DNA from: Calliopum simillimum
Lineage: Eukaryota > Arthropoda > Insecta > Diptera > Lauxaniidae
Assembly: GCA_951812925.1 (NCBI GenBank)
Contig: OX638370.1
Location: 80,892,004 to 80,956,003, forward strand
DNA length: 64,000 bases
Reading direction: 5' to 3'
The notes beneath the pieces were generated by a model that searched no databases, was not told the DNA's origin, and was given only the letters and a program-made list of their open reading frames with translations. The position numbers and the translations under genes are program-made. How positions within the stretch are numbered: the stretch's first letter is position 1; the number at the start of each line of letters is the position of its first letter. Shown piece by piece: positions 12,601 through 24,600 of the stretch.

Positions 12601-15600
12601 ATGTCCGAATAACTTGCGGACATTATCCCCATATCGTGAATGGGGATTATGTCCGTGGGGATTATTATACCTAATTATTAGAAAATCCAAAAACTATAGA
12701 CATTTTCGAAGGGAACCTTTCTTTGCCCTAAGCAAAACAGGCTCAATTATTTAATCAATATTTCATGTAAGTCAAAATGATTTAAAACAAAGCCTTTCTA
12801 TTCGCTAACTTTTATTATGTAGATCTAATAAAATTTTTGTTACATCAAAATACGCTAAGTAAGATAGACTGTGTAGTGCTTAGTATTAATTATTATGATC
12901 CAAGGACAGATAAATTAAATAAGGCCCAAATTAATTAAATCTGTGGGACATTAAGTTTTCCAAATGAAAAAGCATATTGCACGCCACTTTGTAAACTTTT
13001 AATTAATTTAAATTAAGTTTTAAATAAATTTAAATAAAAGTTTGTGACACTTTCTTGCTTGTAACTCCACGATTCAGGCATTTTCACCTCTCCAAGACTC
13101 CTATGTCATTGCAAAGGATTGGGAGGTCACTTTACCTAGACAATTGCTCTTTAAGGATCCCGAAAGGCTGATATTTATATATTACAGCATGTAGCTATAT
13201 TTTGAGGAACATATTAGCAAATGTGACTAAAATTTGAACGTTGATAGTTTCAAGAACTTAATAGAAAAACTATGTTTACCTTGGAGTACTATACTCTAGA
13301 GTACTCATCAGCAAAAGCTCAAAGATTGTAGTTAAAATTAAAAGCGCCATTTTGAAATGGCTTTCCCCTTTTACTAACATAAATGACTCTCTATAAGCGA
13401 ATAAATGTTTGACTAAACATTCACTCTGTATACTATTTTTAATGAAATATAGTTAAGTACATACATACATATAATGACACTTTCGTTGAGTGTATAAGTC
13501 CTGCGAAACATGATTATCTGATACTTGTTAGTATTTTCTGCTCAATTTGCTAATAAAAAACTTTTATCAAATGAATCTTTTTTATTATGCAAATATTACT
13601 CTTTTAATCAAGATATTAATCTAAAAAAGTTTATAGCTATGTACATTTATGCGGTTGCGTTTCAAGTAAGAAATACAACGATACAAACATTTATTTATAT
13701 TGAATGTATGGATGTATACTTTTTTAACTCTAATAAGGGGCATGGGGTCAAAATGAAACGTCTCCATCGAACGTAACCCTTTGCAATGGATTTTTTCTCT
13801 CCGCATGACTTGACCGATTCAAGGATTTACTTTTAAAATTAATTTTTCCAAGTTGCTTTGTTTTACCATGTCCTCTACTGCTTTTTGGAATCCACTTAAC
13901 CCAGTCGTAAGTCGTCGTTTGAGATAAACTACGCAAAAGAACCGATTCTTATTTTAATCATACGAAATCGGTAGAGAATATCGAAAATTAACATATTTTG
14001 TTCAACTGAGGAGTGGCCGTACCAAAGGGCCTAAGTACCATTGCGAATGTAATGTCATACATATTATGTGCCATAATAATCGGTTATTTGACCGGTATCA
14101 TTTTCTCAACAAAATAACATCAATTCCACACCATCAAGTAAATATTTCGTGAAAACAGAAAACAATTTTAATCATTTCTAACAAAATGTACTTAGGCCCT
14201 TTGGTACGGCAACTCCTCAATTGTTCATTTTGATGTTGTAGTGGAGTCAATGAAGCCAAAAAACCAGGCAAAATGAGAAAGTCCTCAAGAACAGCTCCGA
14301 CTTTGATGTTTTTTTTTTAAAAATTTTCTTTTTTTTTTATTTAAAATCAGAAACATTTGGGAGCGCGGTCGGAATTATGTACTTTTTTATACAATATTTA
14401 AAAAAGTTATGTTTTCATGAAAAAAAATTGTTAAAAGAAATGCAACAAACAAAAATCAAAATAGTAATTTTATATGTATTTGTCGATTCTAAATCCGAAT
14501 CTGGCATTAAAATTGCTGTATCTTGTATGGTTTCTAAGATATCTTCACTTCTGATAGGGTCTAAAATTGTATACATAAAAACTGTTGCCTTGTTTTTCTC
14601 AAGAACGGCTATAGCGATTTTAATGAAACTTTGGAAAATAATACGCGCTAACGTATGCTAAAGAATGAAATAGACTTTGTCTTGTATGTATGTATTCTCC
14701 TTTAACTCCTAGGAGGAGCATAGGGCCAAGACTTTGTCTTAGTATATACTAATGAAAAGCCATGGCACCACCCCAAACTTTTAATTCGATTATGACATAT
14801 TTTTTGAACTGTATAAATTTTTTTGATGAAAATTAGTGAACAGCTACTGACTATCAATGCCTTATAATAGGCAAAAATTTAGCAAAATCGGAAAAGTGCC
14901 ACGCCCACTTTTATGAATATATATAATTCCGACCGCGCTCCAAAATGTTTCTGATTTTAAATAAAAAAAAAAAAACAAAATTTTTAAAACAAAAATCATC
15001 AAAATCGGAGCTGTTCTTGAGGATTTCCATCTAAAATGCCTCATTGACTCCACTATTGGTATTCTTGAGTTAATATCCAGTCCTTTGTGCGCATACATAT
15101 ATGATCATCATAGTCGGGATTTTTTATTTATTCGTCCCACCTGATCTTTTTATTGCTCTTATTAAAGGCTTTATTCTAAATATCAGCAAGAACGTTAAAG
15201 AAGATCGAAATATATTTAACAGAAACTTCAAAAACGTTAATTACGATGCAGCATTTTGGTCAAACTCAAAACTTGACTCTATTCTTTCAATGAAAGTAGT
15301 CTACTTCATTATAATGCTTCCTAGAATAGGCGCATTAAATGCGACACATCAATCTGTTAGTCTTTCCGTTAGTGCTTTTATCAAAATCAAAATCTTTATC
15401 TTATATCACATGACTCTCTGAGAGTCTCTGAAGAAAGTCAGAAGTTCTGAACGAAAAGTTATGAATCAAGGATACATAACTTAGGGGGCAAAAAGATGAA
15501 GAAACCTCTTATAGAAAAAATTAAAGCAAGGATGAGAACACGTGGCGAATTCGAATTGAATTGATTTTGTTGAAAAGAGTTATAAAGACGAATATTTTTT

Positions 15601-18600
15601 TTAATGAAGTGGTTTAATCATTATAATAAAAATTCAAAAAGATTTGGTTTAATCGGACGTAACGCTTTTGCTCTGCAAAACTGTGTTTTAAGAAGATACG
15701 ACTCAATTGGGGTAGGTTACTATGCAAAAATTGTTACATCTCGAGTTTTACTATGAACATAACATTTTAACCATATTTTCTAGATATAAGAAAACTTTTG
15801 AACGATTTATTGAAACTTGTTCGCTGGAAAGACCCCAAAAAAGCTCAGGTTCATTATCATATTTTTGTTAAAGTTTTTGAATACTAAGTGGGTACGACAG
15901 ATGAAACCAAAACAAAATAAAAACAATTTGGGCTAAAAATTAATTGATTTATTCAATGTTTTATCGATGAACGATCGTGAACAAAATCGTTGCGAAAAAA
16001 ACCTATAAAATCGTGTCTTAAACGTGTAAATTCTTTAATTTAAGTACTCTTGCCAAATTCAAACTATATAGAATTTTAAGACTTACAATATCGTTCCTAT
16101 ACAAGTGAAAACCGAAAAGTCAGTTTTTTCTAGTTTTGAGTTATTTGGTTTTTCTTGTATAAATATTATAGTCTTGGACTGAAAAGACCCATTGAGCCAT
16201 ACCTCTGTTAAAAAGTGGTGATTTTTGTCATGAATAAATAAGCAAAATATAAATTTCCATACAATAAACAAGCAATACTTAACTGATTTTTTAAAACTCA
16301 AATATTAGTAGGAGGTCCGGTAAAGAAATTACTACCCCCCATCGGCTTTCCTAATGACATAGTTTTTTTATGCATAAAAATATAGAAATAAACAAAACTT
16401 GACGTGATTGGCACTCCATATCCTGGCAAGGATACTTTTAATTAAATATTATTTAATTACATTTTTAACCCAAACTACGCTCATTCTCTTTCTCAATAAA
16501 TTTGGTGGTAATCGGAAGCAAAAATCTTACAGAAAATGGCGCTGTGTGATTGGCATCCTTTCTCCAGGCAAAGATACCTGCCAAATAGGTCTAAATATTA
16601 CTGTGTGTTTGTCTGTAGCATTATTACGGAGAAACTGTTCAGCCAATGGAGCTGAAAATTCGACACTGTCAAAACGAAGAGTATAAATGTATACTAGAGT
16701 GAAAACATCTACAGAGAACTATCAACAAACCTTTAATGGATAGTTTTCATGGACAACCGAAGATCACCCGAAGGCTTCACAGTTAAAACGAACTATATAT
16801 TTGTGTACTAGAGTAAAACATCTATGCCGGACTATCAACAAGCCTTAATGGATAGTTTTCTGGGATACCAGAAGGCTTCACAGTCAAAACGAAGAATAGC
16901 TAGGTATATTAGAGAAACTCATCTATGACCGACTATCAACAAGCCTTAAAGGATAGTTTTTTGAAGCACATACATATATATTCTTCTTCATATATAGCCT
17001 TCGAGAACCTTCGGGTGACTTAGAAAACTATCCCTAAAGGTTTGTTGATACACCCAAAAAAAATTCTGCGGTAGTTTTAACAACGTTTTGTTGTGGATTT
17101 TACAATTCTCTGGGGATTTGCTAATTTAAAAGTTAATATAATCGAATTTACAATTAATTGTGAATTTTACAGCAAATGCAATAATTTCTACCAGAAATTT
17201 GTTAAAATTATAGATACAATTTTTTTTTGTTGTGAAATCTACAGCAAATATTTTATTTTTCACAGCTAATTTTTCAAATGTACAACAAAATTGTAATAAT
17301 AACTGCAAAAGATATGGGATGAAATATGAAAGTAAATGCTGTAAAACATACAGCATTTTGCTACACTTTTACAACAGATTTTTTTGGGTGTAGTCCTACA
17401 TAGATGTTTTCACTCTAGCATACATATATACTCTTCGTTTTGAATGTGAAGCCTTCGGGTGACCTTCGCGTGCCCCAGAAAACTATCCATTAAGTCTTGT
17501 TGATAGTCCGTAATATATGTTTTTAGTCTATTATGCATATATATCATTCGTTTTAACTGTGAAGATTTCGTATGACCTACGGAAATCTTCGGGTATCCAA
17601 GAAAACTATCCATTAAAGTTTGTTGATAGCTCTCTATGGTAGTAATTTTTTCACCGGGTTTTTGACTATATCTTAAAACTTAAAAAATGGACTTAGAGTT
17701 TTGCTCTTGTATAGGAACGATACTTTGTATCAAATTATTTAGAAAATCTTACGGTGATGTATACTCAATTTAATGACGTTTTTATTTTTGTATGCAATTT
17801 CTAAGAAGTTTAAATTAAAAATTATTGATTTGGTCTAATTATTGTAAAAATTGATATAATGAGTAATCAAGAAGAGACAGAAAATGCTATAATGGAGATT
17901 TCAGTAGATTTATTTCATACAATTTTATGCAGAAACCTGGTAAAATCTTTCACACAAAATACGAACTTTAGATGTTTATTCAAAATATGCCAGTTTATGA
18001 ACGGTCATCGTCAAAGCGGAAATATTTCGGTAATTATCACCAAATATTTCAAATTGTCCAAAACTCATTTTTGTGAGACGATCTATTGTACATAAATTAA
18101 TATTTAATTTTATTGTATTTAACATTTTACTATTGATGGAAAATATTTAGGTTGCACATAAAAATTAATAAATGTTTACACTTTTACCTTTACAGAAACG
18201 TCCTAAGCAAAGCTCGAGAGCTTAATCTACGTACAATCGCTCTATGCAACATTAACACAAGTCAAAGAAATTTCCCGTCCGACTTAGGAGCTCACATTGC
18301 ATTACGTACTTAAAATTATTAATTATAATATTTAAATGAAATTCTCATAATGAAAAGCAAAATTTTATTTTTCAGGAACAATTCGTCGTTTTTTGGACAA
18401 ATCACCATCGCAAGTAGTGATATTTTGCGTTGCACCTCAAGAACGTGGCGTCTATGAGGTGCTCGCCCCATTATATTTTCCGCGTGACCAACTGGAGGAG
18501 CGAAGTGCCTTGTGGCATTTGCCCAAGGATATTGGAGGAGAATTCGGTGAACCACATCACCCAGATAGGCAAATACGTATTATACGAAATCCACACCACA

Positions 18601-21600
18601 GCGTCATGATGCGCCACAGTAAGTTAAAAAAAGCCAAATGACGGCTCTCATAAAATCAGAAATTCTTATCATTTATCACGTTATTTGATTGGCATTACTC
18701 TTTTCAATATCGAAAGAACTGTTATACTATTGACACAGTAGGGCGCACTCTCAACTCATTCGATAGCGTTCTATGTATGTAATTGTTTGCGATTAAGTGA
18801 GTGAGTTTTCATAGTAATACATGATAACATTGATAAGATTACAAAGGCTACAGTTCGATGACGAATTTTAAGACTTTTGTTTGACATTTTTTGTCAGCAG
18901 TAGCCTTTATATTGTCAAAGTGTCGAAGTGCGTTCTGAATATAGTCATATCTGTAGATATATCCGTATATCTGAATCAACAGAGTGATCGAAATCAATTG
19001 CAGTTGCAGAAATTATTGTTTGTGCAGTGAACTTAAGAATATCCAAAAAGTTATTTAATTTCAGTGATAACTTAAACTTAATACTTTTATATTTTGGTAA
19101 ATATCACAATACAGTATTTAATAAAAAGTATATTGCATATAAAGGTACATCTATGAGTGTATACAGGAGTACAAACTCCGCGTTGAAAACAACAAAGATA
19201 TCGACATTATCTTAAACAAACGAATGTGATTAAGAAATCCGACAATATATGGCATGTCACTGTAAATATCTATTGTCTATTCCAGACATGCACACGCGGG
19301 CTAAAAAATTGTAATCATTTGATTTAGTGGACTAATTCAAAGCCAAATTATTGGAATTAAAAAGGCAAATTCAATTAACTTAGTTATATCTAAAAAGTTC
19401 CGCGAGGATACAATTTTGAGCGCACAAGCAACAACATGTGTATATGTATGTACGTAAACTGTTATTGTAAACAATTAGATTTGCCAAAAAACCCACACAA
19501 CAAACCTAAAAATCCTCAAGGTTGGTGTTTTATTTTTAATAATTTCCAATAACTGCGGAAGCAAAATATAGATTTTTTAATTTTAAATGAAGCGAGTTGA
19601 ATTTTTCTTATTTTCTATGATATATTTTTTTTATTTGAAATAAATTCAAGTTGGTCCAACTCAAGGAAGTAAACAGGATTTTTTTTCGGGGTGACCCCAA
19701 TAAGCTATTTTGCTAAAAATCACGAAATAATTGTTACTCATACATTTTTCCCAAGGTAATTAGTAAATTTCATGGGGCTAGAGCATCTTAGTACCCCCAT
19801 AAATACGCTTCTGGTCCAAGTCTATAACAAAAGTAGAAATAAATGAAATATATTAATTTTTTTTGCTTCGATATATATATCCTTGATTTTAGTTAATAAA
19901 GAGGGTTTTTAATTTAAAAGTCGTTTTCTTCGCTTTTTCTCCTCTCAAAGCACAGACCCAAGCAAAAAACTTAAATCGTGAAGGGCAGTGCCTAAAATTT
20001 TCTCGAGCATATCCCCGATTCACGCACTTCTTGCTTCTGGTTATGCACGTGCAAAACCAAGACTACAGCAGTCTACGTCTTTGTCTTTGGTTTTAAGTCT
20101 TGGCCTTAAGCACTAAATCGTGGTCCGTCTGCTTTTGGCTTAGTATTGATCTTGGTTTTGTTTCTTACTATAGAAATAAAAAATTTTAAACAAGTACGTT
20201 TTCACAAAAACAAATTGCCGCGCTTTTTGAAACGTAAGGTTATGCAGCCGCTGATGCAATTCGGTCCATTTTTAATCATGTGGAAGATTTTGATAACTAA
20301 CATTTCAGTATGATTGCTCATCTAGTTCGCTAAATATACGAGGGGCCTAACTAAAGTCCGTTTAGTAGAATTGAAAAAACTGGATGCAAAATTTTTAAAA
20401 TTTATAACTTTATTCTTCATCTAAGGACTGGCCCAGAAAAATTTTATACTTTTATTCCTTGAGATTATGATTTACCTGATGATCGTGCAGGTCGAAATAT
20501 GGGTGCTATTTTTTTAAATAACATGACGATTACAAAAATATATAAGACTTGGTAAACGAACTTCAAACGATAAAAATGTCTAGCAATCAAGAAAAAAAGC
20601 GCAAACTCATTTTGTACACTTACCTGTAAAAACCAGAATTAAAATATTCAGCCATAGCTAAAAAAACAGGTGCATCAAAAATCACTGTCCAAAGGGTTAT
20701 TTCGAATTATAGAAAGGGTCAAATTATTACGCGGAAAAAGGGTCCAGGTAGAAAAGCCAGTATAGACCCACAGTTGGTGAAATAGGTGAAGCGCCATTTT
20801 AAGCAGAATCCCAACACTTCAGAACGAGATATGGCTGTCAGAGCAAGAACCTTAAAATCTTCTATAAACAGACTAAAAAAACTTAAGCTAAAGACCTACA
20901 GAGTTCAAAAAATACCAGACCGTTCCCATGAAAAGCGGTTAGAGGCTCAAAAACGAGCTCGAAAGTTATATGTCAATTACCTGACTAAATTTGACTACTG
21001 CATAATGGACGACCTGTACGGTACTGTCGACGAAACAACTGTACAAAACTTAATGAACGGTCTTCAGAAAAAAGTAAAATATTTTTATATAAAATAAATA
21101 TTTGTTAATAGTGTAAGGTAATTTATGTTCGTTATAATAAATAACTAGTAAGGGTGTTACCTTTGGCCTGGCCAAACATTAAATACCCTACCCAGCAGTA
21201 TTTTGAAAATTTTGCTTATATGGAATGTGCCACGCCCTCTTGTCCGAATTCACCCAGTTTTTTCTCAGAGTTATTATTTGAGTGAAATTTTGTTATATTA
21301 TCTCAAAAAATGTTTTCAGTATAGCGCTTTGAACCTTTTGCTTATATGGGAGGTGCCACGCCCTCTTGTTCGATTTTATCCAGTTTTTGCTTAAAACTTG
21401 CATTTATAATTCTTAGTGTTTCAGTAAAATTATCTCAAAAAACGCTTACAGTATAGCGTTTTAAAGCTTTTGCTTATATGAGAGGTGCCACGCCCTCTTC
21501 TCCGAATTCGCTCAGTTTCTGCTCAGAACTTGCGCTTACAATTCGTAGTATTTATGTGTATTTTGGTTGCATGGTCGTGAAAAATACTCCAAAAGTTGCA

Positions 21601-24600
21601 TTTTGAATATATTTTTTATATGGGCGGTAGGCGTGTCCGGAGACCAATTTCGCCCATTTTCAATCTACAGAGTGAACTTTTACGAAGGAGGCTGTGCACC
21701 AAATTTCATTGAGTTATCGTTCTTAGTTTTCCCAAAAAATGTATTTCACACACTGCCAGCCAACCAGCCATGACTATATCGACTCAGGAGGTGACGCTGA
21801 TCAAGAATATATATACTTTTATATATCTGCCACGCCTCCTTCTCTGCGTTACAAACGGAAGGACAAATTGAATATACCCTGGGAGTAGGGTATAAAAAAC
21901 AAAATTTAAGAAAATTCATTACGTATTTTTTTATTGATGATAAACCAAGTATCAAGGTGCTAGATATGAAGAATAAGGTGCTGGATGAATTTCTTCAATG
22001 CCTGAAAGCGCAATAAAATCGGTCGTTTTTTTAGCAGTGTATGCTGGCGCTTTATCGTGATGTAGAAAGTAACGGCGTAGCTCCTTTTTTGGCGTTTTCC
22101 CAATAGGTTTTGGAAAAATTTTTGTAAGCAGGTTTCAGTACACACCGTCTGATTTTTTTCCAAAGAAAAAGCAGCTACAACTTTCTCTCTGATGAAGTAA
22201 ACTGACATCATTACTTTTGTTTCTGACTTGTTGCTTTGCTTAACATGTAGATTTGCTCCTTCTGGGCTCCATACCATAGATTAATGTTTGATATCAGGGT
22301 CGTACTTGTAAAACCATGCTTCATCACCCGTTGGAATTTTCTTGAAAGTGTTAGACTCTTCGCTTTTGAATTTTTCAAGAAAATACTTAGCAAAACCCAC
22401 ACGTGCCTCTTCTTGAGCATCACTTAAAATTCTAGGAACCCATCGTACAGATTTCTTTGTGTATTCAAGATCATTTTGTAGTATTCGCTATACAGCCATG
22501 GCATTCAAGCCCAGTCCCTCAGCAATGATTGTCTGGGTCAATCTTGTAAATCTTCGTAAATTTTGGACTTCACCAGCGCTACACTTGCATAATCAGACGA
22601 AGATTTTGGGCGGCCTTCTCGAGGTTCATCCTCCACAGAAAAATTACCTGTCTGAAATCTTCGGAACCACTTTGAAATAGTCACGAGGGATGGCGCATTA
22701 ACTTCAAATGTTATTTGTCATTCACTTAATATTTCCATTGGCTTGAGCTTACTTCAAAATCCAAAAAGAATAGCAAACCGAATCTCTTGCAGCGTTGGCT
22801 CTGGAATATCTCCTGACATTGTTTTACGAATTTTACGTTTACTTCTCTCCATTTTGACCGATCTTTCTGAAAATTAAAATGATTTATCGTAAGACTATAA
22901 CAAATAGCATTTGTGATTCGAATGTGAAATCGGTTTTGTTATATGGGTGCGAAACGTGGCTTGTTACTGAACAACTAACGAACAAGCTGCAAGTATTCGT
23001 CAACAAATGCTTAAGGCGAATACTAAAGGTTTGGTGGCCTCGCATTATATCAAATGCCGAGCTACATCAAAAATGCAATCAGAGGGCTATAGCAATCGAG
23101 GTCAAGCTGCACAAATGGAGATGGATTGGTCACACTCTCCGGAAACCACACAGCGAAGTATGTCGCCAGGCTCTTGAGTGGAATCCACAAGGCAGTAGAG
23201 GACGTGGTAGACCCAAAACCAACTGGAAGAGGTCGCTGGAAAAGGAAATCCAAGAATCGGGAAAGTCGTGGCAAGAGATTAAAGTCATCGCAAGGGATCG
23301 TGACAAATGGGGAGATTTCATATTGGCCCTATGCTCCTCTTAGGAGTTAAAGGAGAATACATACATAACAATTAGTAGGCAATTTTTTGATTTACTAAAA
23401 ATTTTTAACATGACACCTACTTAGCGAACTTTGGTTAGGCCCTCCTTAATATATGTACATAAACCATTTATTGCATCATAATCAATTTTAATAAAAATGT
23501 ATTATTTCTGAGGCATGTGTCAAAAACCCAACTTTGATCCTTATATCTATCAAACAAATATGTTAATATTAATTTCAGCCAATAAACTTTAGAATGATAT
23601 TAATAATAAATGTGTTTCAAAACCGGATTTATTATCATAATGTAATAAATGAATTAACATATGCTCATTATAAGCTTTTTATTTCTTAACAATTAGTCTA
23701 TATAGAGGAAAATTTAAATTTATTAATGAGAACAAGAAATAATTATGCATAAACTTTGGCACCACCCTGTATTTAATTATTTACTCTACTTTTATCGGCC
23801 AACAGTAAAAATGCACTAAAATTGTTTATCATTTTTATACCCTACATCCAGAGTATATTTACATTGTCCTTCTGTTTGTAACGCAGAGAAGGAGGCGTGC
23901 AGTTATGGAAAAGTATAGATATTCTTGATCAACGTCACCTCCTGAGTCTATATAGCCATGTTCGTCTGGTTGGCTGTCGGTGGAAACATTTTTAACGGGA
24001 AAACTAAGCAAGATAATGCGATGAAATTTAGCACACTGCGTCCGTCATAAAAGTTAACTTGTGGAATTGAAAATAAACTAAATCGGTCAACGCACACGCC
24101 TACCGCCCATGCAAATAAAACATTTAAAGCGAAATTTTTTGAGCATTATTTACGATAATGACCCCAAAATAGAAACAAATACTATAGAACGCAAGCTCTG
24201 TACGAAAATTGGGTGAATTCTGGCAAGAGGGCGAGGTGCCTCCAATATAAGCAAAAGTTTCAAAATTATATACTGAAAGTGTTTAAAGAAATAATACAAC
24301 CAAATTTTACTCAGATACTGAGGATAGTAAATGCAAGCTTTGATCAAAACTTAGTTGATTCGGATAAGAGGGCGTGGGACCTCACATAAGCAAAAGCTTC
24401 AAAATGCTATGCTGAAAGCGGTTTTGAAGATAGTCCAACCAAATTTAACCCATATCCTAAGAATAAGATATATTAGCTATGATCAGAAACTTGGCTGTTT
24501 CAAACAAGAGGGCGTGGCACCTACCATTTACGTAAAGTTTTCAAAATGATGTAGTAAAAAAAATTCGCATAGATTCTAAGTAGGAATAGTTAGTGGAAGC

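Larger units (their letters stand above)
20339..23446 (+). mobile_element. Tc1/mariner DD37E-type element, host to three other insertions
   Basis: The terminal repeats CGAGGGGCCTAACTAAAGTC and, at the right, the complement of AGGAGGGCCTAACCAAAGTT are flanked by TA on both sides. The left part carries a broken transposase (20577-21097). The rest is filled by a Helentron copy (21145-21899, minus), a mariner pseudogene (21960-22853, minus) and a retrotransposon fragment (22879-23375, plus). The original element was therefore probably about 0.8-1 kb and already deleted. Confidence 0.8.

Noticed and set aside
15101..15421. 106-codon open frame as a gene
   Set aside because: Only a weak resemblance to a LINE linker region; listed as a possible relic and not as a gene.
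18619..18641. Read-through of GDAP2 exon 6 to a stop (SKLKKAK tail)
   Set aside because: It crosses a perfect GTAAGT donor, and the spliced form joins in phase to exon 7 with family-like sequence.
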